Below are positions 1 to 6,300 of a stretch of 9,305 nucleotides of DNA, one piece after another. The notes under the pieces are model-generated. The model ran no database searches. It was given only the letters and a program-made list of their open reading frames with translations, and was not told where the DNA came from. The translations under genes were made by a program, and so were the position numbers. Location of the stretch: assembly GCA_023262645.1 (NCBI GenBank), contig JALRAA010000035.1:1-9305 (forward strand). Reading direction: 5' to 3'. Numbering within the stretch: position 1 is the stretch's first letter; each line of letters begins with the position of its first letter. Source of the stretch: Burkholderiaceae bacterium (GTDB taxonomy: Bacteria; Pseudomonadota; Gammaproteobacteria; Burkholderiales; Burkholderiaceae_C).

Positions 1-290
1 TCTGCCATGGGCAAGAGCAACAAAGTGGGATTGGGCTGCGTCAGCACTCCAGGCTGGTAGATGGCGCGTCCGGCGTGCAAGGTGGCACCCAGATCCAGAC
101 CCCCCAACAGCCGCTCGCTGTCTGCATGGCCCGGAACGCGTCGCAATGCCGGATGCAAGCGGGTGAGTTGCGCCAACCATTCGTCACGCACCGGTCCGTG
201 CGGTGCACGCAACCAGACGCCACGCAAACCGCAGGGGTCGACACTGAGCGCAGCCGCGGCCCACAGGGCGTCGTCCCATGCCAGGTTCAC
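1..290 (-). CDS. bchD: Mg-chelatase subunit D, N-terminal part (cut by window edge)
   Basis: This is the partial 5' end (96 codons) of the D subunit of magnesium chelatase, which forms the AAA+ platform with BchI that drives Mg2+ insertion by BchH in the cytoplasm. Reading the minus strand from GTG at 290-288 gives an uninterrupted frame beginning (M)NLAWDDALWAAAALSVDP, followed by GLRGVWLRAPHGPVRDEWL and later ERLLGGLDLGATLHAGR. This is the usual order of BchD N-terminal segments: DALWAA, VDP.GL.GV.LRA, GPVRD.WL, then LGG.DL.ATL. The segment is the degenerate AAA+ region; the acidic/proline linker and C-terminal von Willebrand factor A domain lie beyond the window. The GTG start shares GTGA with the TGA stop of bchI, which supports translational coupling and explains the absence of a separate promoter. 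No frameshift or stop occurs in the visible part. The family call is by pattern recognition, without alignment. Confidence 0.9.
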   Translation of the reverse strand, partial: MNLAWDDALWAAAALSVDPCGLRGVWLRAPHGPVRDEWLAQLTRLHPALRRVPGHADSERLLGGLDLGATLHAGRAIYQPGVLTQPNPTLLLLPMA

Positions 291-1312
291 GCGCCCAGCA
301 CCTCCTCAAGCGCACGTTGCACACGCGTGCCCGAGCCGGTGTCGTCCAGCGGATTGCGCCGCAAGCGGTGGCGCAAGGCCAAGGGCGCAATCTGCCTGAG
401 GTGTTCGGTGGTCACCGATTTTTTGCCTTGCAGGGCGGCATAGGCGCGGCTGGCGCGCATCAAGGTGAGTTCGGCACGCAAACCATCGGTACCGAGCTTT
501 TGGCACAACTGCGCGCAGGTGCGCAGCAAGTCGTCGCCAGTGTGTACTTTTTCCAGGCCTTTGCGTGCTTTGACAATGTGTTTGCGCAACGCCTCGTTGT
601 CCGCGGCACAGCTGTCGCGAAACGCTTGCGGGTCGCGCTCAAAAGCATCGCGGCGCTTGATCACCAGCACGCGCTGGTCCAAGTCTTGGGGTGTGCGCAC
701 TTCCACCGACAGACCAAAACGGTCGAGCAACTGCGGGCGCAGTTCGCCTTCTTCGGGGTTACCGCTGCCAACCAGCACAAAACGCGCAGGATGGCGAATG
801 CTCAAGCCTTCGCGTTCCACCACGTTTTCGCCGGAGGCGGCGACATCGATCAGCAAATCGACCAAATGGTCTTCCAGCAAATTGACTTCATCGATGTACA
901 AAAAACCGCGGTTGGCTTGGGCCAGCAGTCCGGGAGAAAACGCTTTGATGCCTTGGCTGAGTGCTTGCTCCAAATCCAGTGCGCCCACCACGCGGTCTTC
1001 GGTGGCGCCCAAGGGCAAGTCGATGACCGGCACAGGTTTGCTTTCGGTGGCGATTTTGCTGCCCGCTTTCAAGCGACTGCAGTCGGGGCAATTCGCCAAA
1101 TGGCTTTGCGGGTCGCAGCCATAGGCACAACCTTTGACCACGTGAATCGGGGGGAGCAAGTCTGCCAATGCCCGCACCGCGGTGGACTTGCCGGTGCCTC
1201 TGTCGCCCAGTGCGAGCACGCCGCCCACTTTGGGGTCGACAGCGACGATTTGGATCGCCAGTTTCATCTCGTCCTGGCCGACGATGGCGGAGAAGGGAAA
1301 GGGAATAGCCAT
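287..1312 (-). CDS. bchI: Mg-chelatase ATPase subunit I
   Basis: The 341-residue AAA+ ATPase of magnesium chelatase hydrolyses ATP in a ring with BchD to power Mg2+ insertion into protoporphyrin IX bound by BchH. Visible motifs are the N-terminal FPFSAIVGQ box (residues 5-13), Walker A GDRGTGKS (36-43), Walker B FLYIDEVN (137-144), sensor-1 GSGNPEEGELRP around N185, the arginine-finger segment LLDRFGL (R198), and a C-terminal LRHRLRRNPLDDTGSG sensor-2 region. Length matches the family (about 335-350). The ATG at 1312 puts the conserved FPFSAIVGQ box almost at the N-terminus as expected; only a weak purine run precedes it. Between Walker A and Walker B sits a cysteine cluster (C62, C66, C75, C78) that is absent from Rhodobacter BchI as I remember it. 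The gene lies 70 nt after bchH and overlaps bchD by 4 nt, consistent with a bchHID operon. Confidence 0.97.
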   Translation of the reverse strand: MAIPFPFSAIVGQDEMKLAIQIVAVDPKVGGVLALGDRGTGKSTAVRALADLLPPIHVVKGCAYGCDPQSHLANCPDCSRLKAGSKIATESKPVPVIDLPLGATEDRVVGALDLEQALSQGIKAFSPGLLAQANRGFLYIDEVNLLEDHLVDLLIDVAASGENVVEREGLSIRHPARFVLVGSGNPEEGELRPQLLDRFGLSVEVRTPQDLDQRVLVIKRRDAFERDPQAFRDSCAADNEALRKHIVKARKGLEKVHTGDDLLRTCAQLCQKLGTDGLRAELTLMRASRAYAALQGKKSVTTEHLRQIAPLALRHRLRRNPLDDTGSGTRVQRALEEVLGA

Positions 1313-1343
1313 GGGGCGATCTTACGAAAGGCGCACAGCAAAC

Positions 1344-1382
1344 CGGTCGCCATGCTGAATCAAGGAAAAAGTCAGGCGACCA
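1344..1382 (-). other. Intercistronic hairpin between bchH and bchI
   Basis: In the 70-nt gap after the bchH stop, GGTCGCC (1345-1351) and GGCGACC (1375-1381) form a perfect 7-bp inverted repeat, with an inner TGA/TCA pair that could extend the stem across a small bulge. On the bchH mRNA the stem begins one nucleotide after the stop codon. No U-run follows it, so it does not look like an intrinsic terminator. A role in 3'-end stabilisation of the bchH segment or in setting different bchH and bchID levels is possible but purely inferred. Confidence 0.45.
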
Positions 1383-4300
1383 TCAGTTCGAGGCAGGTTC
1401 GTACACCCCTTCCAAACGGTCTTCGAGTTCATCACTGGCTTGTTGCAGTTGCCGCAATGTATCGGCGTCTGGGGTCCAGTATGAACGCGCGGAGGCTTCG
1501 ATCAAACGGTTCGCCAAACGGGCCGATGCGGTGGGATTGAGTTTGGCCAACCGCTCGCGCATTTCCGGGTTGAGCACAAAGGTTTCAGACAGTTGTTTGT
1601 AGACCCAAGGTTGCACCTGCCCCGTGGTGGCTGACCAACCCATGGTGTTGGTGATGTGCACTTCAATTTGCCGCACACCTTCGTAGCCGTGTTCCAACAT
1701 GCCTTCGTACCACTTGGGGTTGAGCATGCGGGTGCGGGTTTCCAGTGCCACCTGCTCGCGCAGCGAGCGCACCGTGCCCTCGCCACGGGTCTGGTCGCCG
1801 ATGTAGACCGGCGTGTTGTCGCTGCCGCCTTTGGCTTGGCGTACCGCGCGGGTGATGCCGCCGAGTGTGTCGAAATAGTTGTCCACGGTGGTGACACCGA
1901 GTTCGACCGACTCCAGGTTTTGGTAGGTGAGTTGCACATCGGCCAAGGCGCTTTTGAGCAAGCCGGGGTGCGACACCGGTTGACCGCTCACGCCAAACGC
2001 AAACCCTTTGCGCGAGGTGTAGGCGTTGGCCAATTCGTCTTCGTTGTCCCAGCAACCGTTGTCGACCAAATGGTTGACGTTGGCCCCGTAGGTGCCGTCG
2101 GTATTGCCAAACACACGCAATGCGGCGGTTTGTATGTCGCATTGGTGTTCTTGTTGGTAAGCCAATGCGTGTTTGCGGATGAAATTGTCGTCGGGCGATT
2201 CGTCGGCTTGCGCGGCCAACAACGCAGCTTGCGCGAGCATTTTGATTTGCAGCGGCAACAGGTCGCGGAAGATGCCAGACAGGGTCACCACCACGTCGAT
2301 ACGTGGGCGACCCAACTCGGCCAGAGGAATCAACTGTGCGCCGACCAAGCGGCCATAGCTGTCAAAACGAGGTTTCGCACCCAGCAAACGCAGCGCCTGA
2401 CCAATTTGACTGCCTTCTGATTTCAAATTGTCACTGCCCCACAGCACGATGGCGATCGATTCGGGCAGCGGGTTGCCGTCTTCCATGAAGCGGGTGATCA
2501 ATTTGTCGGCTTGGCGAGCGCCGTCTTGCACCGCGAAAGCGCTGGGAATGCGAAACGGGTCAAAGCCATGCAAATTGCGTCCGGTGGGCAGCACTTCGGG
2601 GGTGCGAATCAAGTCACCACCGGGAGCCGGGTGAATGTAGCGGCCATCCAGTGCGTTGAGCAGGCCTTCGATTTCGCTGTTCTTGCCCATCAGCGTGTAG
2701 GTGCTGGTCAAGGTGTCGAAAAGTTTGTCGCGCTCTGGCGATGCGGGCAGGCCACTCAATTCGGCCGCTTGTGCAGCACTGCTGCCGTCAACAATGGCGG
2801 CAATGGCTTGCGGCGCCAAGTCGCCCAACGCATGGCTTTCTGCCATGGCGCCCAACATGTTCAGGTATTGCTCACGCGCATAAGGCTTGCCCACCACATG
2901 CAGGCCGTGTGGAATCAAGGTGTATTCCAGTTCGAGAATCTGCCCGGAGAGTCGATCAATGGCTTGGTGCACTTGCGCCACTGCTTTAACCGCGCCGTCA
3001 AGCTTCCAAACCGGTTCTGCGGGCGCGAGGTCTATGGCGGCCGCTTGGGCTTGGATCAATTCAGCCAAACTGCCCATGTCGCCCATTTCGGCAGGGCTGA
3101 GGTTGCGCCAGCGGTCGATAGACGCTTTGAGGTCGATCAAACCGGTGTACAAACCGGCTTCTTCCACAGTGGGCGACAAATAGCTGATCAACGTGGCGCC
3201 GCCTCGGCGTTTGGCGATCGCACCCTCGGAAGGGTTGTTGGCGGCATACAAATAAAAATTTGGCAAATCGTCAATCAAGCGGTCGGGCCAGCAACTGCCC
3301 GCCAATCCGGTTTGTTTGCCCGGCATGAATTCCAGCGAACCGTGTGTCCCGAAATGCAATACCGCATGCGCGGCAAAGTCCTCACGCAAATAGCGATAAA
3401 ACGCAGAGAACGCATGCGTCGGCGCAAACCCGCCTTCGAACAACAAGCGCATCGGGTCGCCCTCATGGCCGAAAGCCGGTTGCACCGTGACCAGCAGGTT
3501 GCCAAATTGATGGCCCAGCACAAAAATGGACTCGCCGTTGGACAACAGTTTGCCGGGCGCAGGGCCCCAATGCGCTTCGATATCGGCCAAATAGCGCTCG
3601 CGTCGCACATGGTCTTCGGCAGAAATAAGCGTGTGCACATTCGCATCCGCACCGTATTGCATGCGGTTGCCTTCCAAGATGCTTTGCTCAAGGGCTTCGC
3701 AAGACGCTGGCAAATCCACGCTGTAGCCTTGCGCTTTCATCGCTTTCATGGTGTTGTAGAGCGACTCAAACACCGCCAGATAAGCCGCGGTGCCGGTGTT
3801 GCCTGCATTGGGCGGAAAGTTGAAGATGACCATGGCCACGCGCCGTTGTGCGCGTTCGCTGCGCCGCAAAGCCACCAACTTCGCCACCCGCATCGCGAGC
3901 ATCGCGGTGCGCTCGGTGCAAGTGAACATGTCTTCTTGGTGATGGTCTTTGGTGAAGGTGCAGCGCTGGTGGCAACCGGTACAGGTCACGCCGTCGGCGC
4001 CGGGGCGACCGCCATAAACCATGGGCACCACCGACCCATCGAGTTCGGGAATGGCAATCATGATGGTGGACTCGACCGGCAACAGTCCACGGCTGGAGCC
4101 GCCCCATTGGTCCAGCGTTTGGAATTCCACCGGATGCGCAGCGATGTAAGGCACATCAAGACGACCCAAAATTTCTTCGGCGGCATGCGCGTCGTTGTAT
4201 GCGGGCCCGCCGACCAATGAAAAACCGGTGAGCGATATGACTGCGTCTACGGTGCATTGACCGTCTTCGATAAAAAACGCTTCGATGGCCGGGCGTGAAT

Positions 4301-5177
4301 CCAGCCCCGTGGCGAACACGGGCACAACCTGCAAGCCTTGCACTTCCAGCGCAGCGATGACCGCGTCGTAATGCTGGGTGTTGCTGGCAATCAAATAAGA
4401 ACGCAACAACAACACGCCCACGCGCCCTTTGGCGGCTTGCGGTTTGACGATTTGTGGCAACTGCGCCAAGTCGGCATGCAAACGCGGTTGCATGCGAGGG
4501 TGGTAGACCCCGACCTCGGGGTACTCGGCGGGGGAGGACACTTTCAACGCGGCAGATTTATCGGGCAAGGCCTGCTTGGCATAGCGATCCACCAAATACA
4601 GCACCAGGTTGTGGATGTTCTCTTGCGAACCGCCCAGCCAATATTGCAAGGTGAGGAAATAAGCGCGCAGGTCTTGCGCTGTGCCGGGGACAAATCGCAA
4701 AATTTGGGGCAAGCGACGCAGCATCTTCATTTGCCGGGCGCCGGCAGAGGCGTCTTGGCCGGCTTGCGGTTTGCTGCCACGCAATTTTTTCAAAAACGCC
4801 ATCGGACCGGTGCTGGGTTTGCCCATGTCGAGCTTGCCCATGCGGGTGAGTTTGACCACCTCAGCCGCCGACATGATGCAGACCATGGCGGTGCAATGGT
4901 CTCGCCGCGCTTGCAAGTCGGGCAAAATCGGCTGAAAGTGGTCTTCCAAAAACAGCATGCTCACGATGATGATGTCGGCGCTGGCAATGTCCCCTTGGCA
5001 CCGTGCGAGTTTTTGCGCATCGGCAGAATATTCAGAGGCGGAATGGATGGCGAAACTCAGGTTGGGAACCTGTCGCACCAGTGCATTGCGCGCCTTGATG
5101 GCTGCGCTATTGAGGTGCGTGTCCATGGTCAAGATGACCACTTTGACAGAACTGCTCGCTGAGGAAGTGAGTGCCAT
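1383..5177 (-). CDS. bchH: Mg-chelatase porphyrin-binding subunit H
   Basis: This is the large (1264 aa) subunit of magnesium chelatase (CobN/BchH family). It binds protoporphyrin IX and Mg2+ and carries out metal insertion with ATP-driven help from BchI/BchD. The N-terminal BchH segment VKVVILTMDTHLNSA opens the protein, followed by the family segment SYLIASNTQHYDAVI. A cysteine cluster lies at C399, C402, C406 and C420 (CX2CX3CX13C). Next come VAMVIFNFPPNAGNTGTAAYLAVFESL and the highly conserved HFGTHGSLEFMPGK (about 608-621). The C-terminal half carries IVLWGSDNLKSEG and the GVTTVDNYFDTLGG stretch. The length is normal and there is no frameshift. An in-frame TTG at 5222 would add 15 residues, but that codon lies inside the PpsR-like operator palindrome, so the ATG at 5177 is chosen; no clear Shine-Dalgarno precedes it. 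The gene is divergent from tspO and heads the putative bchHID operon. Confidence 0.96.
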   Translation of the reverse strand: MALTSSASSSVKVVILTMDTHLNSAAIKARNALVRQVPNLSFAIHSASEYSADAQKLARCQGDIASADIIIVSMLFLEDHFQPILPDLQARRDHCTAMVCIMSAAEVVKLTRMGKLDMGKPSTGPMAFLKKLRGSKPQAGQDASAGARQMKMLRRLPQILRFVPGTAQDLRAYFLTLQYWLGGSQENIHNLVLYLVDRYAKQALPDKSAALKVSSPAEYPEVGVYHPRMQPRLHADLAQLPQIVKPQAAKGRVGVLLLRSYLIASNTQHYDAVIAALEVQGLQVVPVFATGLDSRPAIEAFFIEDGQCTVDAVISLTGFSLVGGPAYNDAHAAEEILGRLDVPYIAAHPVEFQTLDQWGGSSRGLLPVESTIMIAIPELDGSVVPMVYGGRPGADGVTCTGCHQRCTFTKDHHQEDMFTCTERTAMLAMRVAKLVALRRSERAQRRVAMVIFNFPPNAGNTGTAAYLAVFESLYNTMKAMKAQGYSVDLPASCEALEQSILEGNRMQYGADANVHTLISAEDHVRRERYLADIEAHWGPAPGKLLSNGESIFVLGHQFGNLLVTVQPAFGHEGDPMRLLFEGGFAPTHAFSAFYRYLREDFAAHAVLHFGTHGSLEFMPGKQTGLAGSCWPDRLIDDLPNFYLYAANNPSEGAIAKRRGGATLISYLSPTVEEAGLYTGLIDLKASIDRWRNLSPAEMGDMGSLAELIQAQAAAIDLAPAEPVWKLDGAVKAVAQVHQAIDRLSGQILELEYTLIPHGLHVVGKPYAREQYLNMLGAMAESHALGDLAPQAIAAIVDGSSAAQAAELSGLPASPERDKLFDTLTSTYTLMGKNSEIEGLLNALDGRYIHPAPGGDLIRTPEVLPTGRNLHGFDPFRIPSAFAVQDGARQADKLITRFMEDGNPLPESIAIVLWGSDNLKSEGSQIGQALRLLGAKPRFDSYGRLVGAQLIPLAELGRPRIDVVVTLSGIFRDLLPLQIKMLAQAALLAAQADESPDDNFIRKHALAYQQEHQCDIQTAALRVFGNTDGTYGANVNHLVDNGCWDNEDELANAYTSRKGFAFGVSGQPVSHPGLLKSALADVQLTYQNLESVELGVTTVDNYFDTLGGITRAVRQAKGGSDNTPVYIGDQTRGEGTVRSLREQVALETRTRMLNPKWYEGMLEHGYEGVRQIEVHITNTMGWSATTGQVQPWVYKQLSETFVLNPEMRERLAKLNPTASARLANRLIEASARSYWTPDADTLRQLQQASDELEDRLEGVYEPASN

Positions 5178-5216
5178 GCGCGGTTTTTGTGGCGAAGAAT
5201 CAGGTCGTTGGTAAAG

Positions 5217-5234
5217 TGTCAATTCAGATTGACA
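5217..5234. promoter_or_regulatory. PpsR/CrtJ-type operator, bchH-tspO intergenic
   Basis: The sequence TGTCAATTCAGATTGACA fits the PpsR/CrtJ consensus TGT-N12-ACA exactly and has 7-bp arms (TGTCAAT/ATTGACA) around a 4-nt core. It lies about 40 bp upstream of the bchH ATG and about 58 bp upstream of the tspO ATG, between the two divergent genes. In Rhodobacter, PpsR/CrtJ represses bch, crt and puc genes in aerobic or bright-light conditions by binding such sites. Its function here is inferred from sequence and context; the regulator is not in the window. Confidence 0.8.
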
Positions 5235-5246
5235 TTACAAAATGTC
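5231..5246. repeat. Overlapping inverted repeat GACATT-N4-AATGTC
   Basis: A 6-bp perfect dyad (GACATT at 5231-5236, AATGTC at 5241-5246) shares its left arm with the right end of the PpsR-like palindrome. It may bind a second regulator or reflect the AT-rich promoter composition. No family is assigned. Confidence 0.35.
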
Positions 5247-5262
5247 CTGAAGAATTTATAAC
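5234..5262 (+). promoter_or_regulatory. Candidate sigma-70 promoter of tspO
   Basis: ATTACA (5234-5239, 4 of 6 matches to TTGACA) and TATAAC (5257-5262, 5 of 6 matches to TATAAT) are separated by 17 bp, the optimal sigma-70 spacing. Transcription would start near 5269, leaving a leader of about 24 nt before the tspO ATG. The promoter abuts the perfect PpsR-like palindrome and overlaps the degenerate second site, so repressor binding would block it. A perfect TTGACA at 5229-5234 lies too far (22 bp) from the same -10. Confidence 0.45.
5243..5260. promoter_or_regulatory. Degenerate second PpsR-like site
   Basis: TGT (5243-5245), 12 nt, then ATA (5258-5260) is one base off TGT-N12-ACA. It starts exactly 8 bp after the end of the perfect palindrome at 5217-5234. 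Eight-bp-spaced tandem palindromes are the arrangement known for cooperative CrtJ binding at bchC in Rhodobacter. The site covers the start of the proposed tspO -10 element. The spacing is the main evidence; the site itself is weak. Confidence 0.4.
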
Positions 5263-5292
5263 TAGGGAAAACCCTTGGAATTGGAAAATACG

Positions 5293-5838
5293 ATGAATGC
5301 TTCTGAATCCGTCGGCTCGGCGCAAGCGGTTGTGCGCGATGAGCCGGCTTCGCCCAGCGTCAAACGCCATTGGCGTGGTTTGCTGCTCGCCTTTGTGGTC
5401 AGTTTCGCGGTGGCGGGTATCGGATCGTTTTTCACCGTGCTCGACGATTGGTATTTCCAACTCAAGCAACCCCCTTGGAAACCGCCAGATGCCGCCTTTG
5501 GGCTGATTTGGTCGGTGATCTTCAGCCTGTGCGCCATCAGCGCGTGGCTGGGTTGGCATGCCTGTCGCAGCGGCAAGGAGCGTTGGCAATGGGTGGGCCT
5601 GTGGGCGCTGAACGCGTTTTGCAATGTGTTTTGGAGCGTCATCTATTTCAAATGGCACCGCCCAGATTGGTCTTTGGTAGAGCTTTTGTTTTTATGGCAG
5701 AGCATATTTATATTGATAGTGTTCATTTATCCGCGTCATCGACTGGCCGCTTGGCTGATCGTGCCCTATGGGATGTGGGTCACCACGGCTGGTTTGCTCA
5801 ACCTCGCCACCATTTCGCTCAACGGCCCCTTTACCTAA
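5293..5838 (+). CDS. tspO: TspO/MBR family tryptophan-rich sensory protein
   Basis: This 181-residue membrane protein belongs to the TspO (CrtK, peripheral benzodiazepine receptor) family. In Rhodobacter, TspO sits in the outer membrane, binds porphyrins and down-regulates photosynthesis genes in response to oxygen. Family marks are WY..L..PPWKPP (residues 53-65), FGLIWSVIF after it, NAFCNVFWSVIYF (107-119), and PYGMWVTTAGLLN (158-170). Five hydrophobic segments are visible, at roughly 28-48, 70-90, 98-118, 127-147 and 152-174. A hydrophilic N-terminal stretch of about 26 residues precedes the first helix, slightly longer than usual. The ATG at 5293 has a GGAAAA ribosome-binding-like run 5-10 nt upstream; an in-frame TTG at 5275 is possible but less likely. 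The gene is divergent from bchH and shares its operator region, which fits a role in tetrapyrrole homeostasis. No terminator is visible after it. Confidence 0.93.
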   Translation: MNASESVGSAQAVVRDEPASPSVKRHWRGLLLAFVVSFAVAGIGSFFTVLDDWYFQLKQPPWKPPDAAFGLIWSVIFSLCAISAWLGWHACRSGKERWQWVGLWALNAFCNVFWSVIYFKWHRPDWSLVELLFLWQSIFILIVFIYPRHRLAAWLIVPYGMWVTTAGLLNLATISLNGPFT

Positions 5839-5866
5839 TTAGCTGCCGCTTTACTTGAGCGTCAAC

Positions 5867-5926
5867 CTAGGGTATCTGCGGGCCGTTGAATAAACATACC
5901 CTCGTGTAAGCAAGAATACTAGGGTA
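5867..5926. repeat. AGGGTA repeats upstream of the HiPIP gene
   Basis: CTAGGGTA occurs twice in direct orientation (5867-5874 and 5919-5926), and the inverse TACCCT lies between them (5897-5902). AGGGTAT (5869-5875) and ATACCCT (5896-5902) could form a 7-bp stem with a 20-nt loop. The copies fall in the 126-bp tspO-HiPIP gap, so they may be operator half-sites or leader RNA structure. A further short dyad, CCCCG-CT-CGGGG (5930-5941), lies just before the HiPIP ribosome-binding site. No regulator family is recognised. Confidence 0.4.
5891..5920 (+). promoter_or_regulatory. Weak candidate promoter of the HiPIP gene
   Basis: TAAACA (5891-5896) and AATACT (5915-5920) each match 4 of 6 consensus sigma-70 bases and are separated by 18 bp. 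The element would place the transcript start at about 5927, immediately at the second AGGGTA direct repeat. The evidence is thin and read-through from tspO is an alternative. Confidence 0.22.
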
Positions 5927-5964
5927 ACTCCCCGCTCGGGGCCTTTCAATCATCGGAGATATAT

Positions 5965-6270
5965 ATGACAACTCGTCGCGAATTCGCAGTTCAACTCGGT
6001 GTAGGCGCCGCCGCTTTATTGGCCGGTGGCCAAGTGTTTGCCCAAGCCATGGTGGACGAAAAAGACGGACAGGCCGCCGCCCTGGGTTACAAAGCAGATT
6101 CCAGCAAAGTGGACGGCAAAAAATACGCAGCCCACAAGGCTGAGCAAAATTGCGGCAATTGCGCTTTGTTCCAAGGCAAAGCCGGTGACAAAGCAGGCGG
6201 CTGTCCTTTGTTCGCAGGCAAAAACGTTGCAGCAGCAGGCTGGTGCAGCGCTTACGCCAAAAAAGGCTGA
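5965..6270 (+). CDS. Tat-exported high-potential iron-sulfur protein (HiPIP)
   Basis: This is a 101-residue precursor of a periplasmic [4Fe-4S] high-potential iron-sulfur protein. Four cluster cysteines are in HiPIP spacing: C63-X2-C66-X13-C80-X13-C94. They sit in the segments NCGNCALF, GGCPLFAGK and GWCSAY, and a LGY tyrosine (Y42) precedes them, as in the family. The N-terminus TTRREFAVQLGVGAAALLAG is a twin-arginine signal; cleavage after AQA at about residue 28 would leave a mature protein of about 73 aa. The ATG has a good ribosome-binding site (GGAG, 5955-5958, 6 nt away). In Rubrivivax and Rhodoferax-type phototrophs HiPIP carries electrons from the cytochrome bc1 complex to the reaction-centre cytochrome. 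Its position between tspO and dxs next to bch genes suggests the same role here, which is inferred. The transcript is closed by a strong terminator. Confidence 0.95.
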   Translation: MTTRREFAVQLGVGAAALLAGGQVFAQAMVDEKDGQAAALGYKADSSKVDGKKYAAHKAEQNCGNCALFQGKAGDKAGGCPLFAGKNVAAAGWCSAYAKKG

Positions 6271-6300
6271 TTGCAAGCAGAGACTCTCAGTGCTTTACCC

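Noticed and set aside
41..244. Short minus-strand frame at the left edge
   Set aside because: It is out of frame with the bchD reading from GTG 290, which matches the BchD N-terminus.
1372..1383. Tiny ATG-GTC-GCC-TGA frame overlapping the bchH stop
   Set aside because: Three codons with no ribosome-binding site; it is a by-product of the stop codon next to the hairpin.
278..1540. Long open frame (420 codons) on the plus strand across bchI and the end of bchH
   Set aside because: It is antisense to clearly conserved bchI/bchH, its translation is low-complexity in Gln/Ala/Arg with no recognisable domain, and it spans a gene boundary. It is a codon-bias shadow.
2511..4220. 569-codon open frame antisense to bchH
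   Set aside because: Length alone is striking, but the protein is rich in Arg/Gln/His/Ala with no motif, and the sense frame encodes intact BchH. Such antisense frames are expected in GC-biased codon use.
5229..5234. Perfect TTGACA hexamer as tspO -35
   Set aside because: No -10 hexamer is found at 16-18 bp; the good TATAAC is 22 bp away. The hexamer is better explained as the right arm of the PpsR-like palindrome.
5224..5658. Minus-strand frame across tspO and the operator region
   Set aside because: It runs antisense to tspO, whose five membrane segments and TspO motifs are unambiguous, and ends inside the PpsR-like palindrome.
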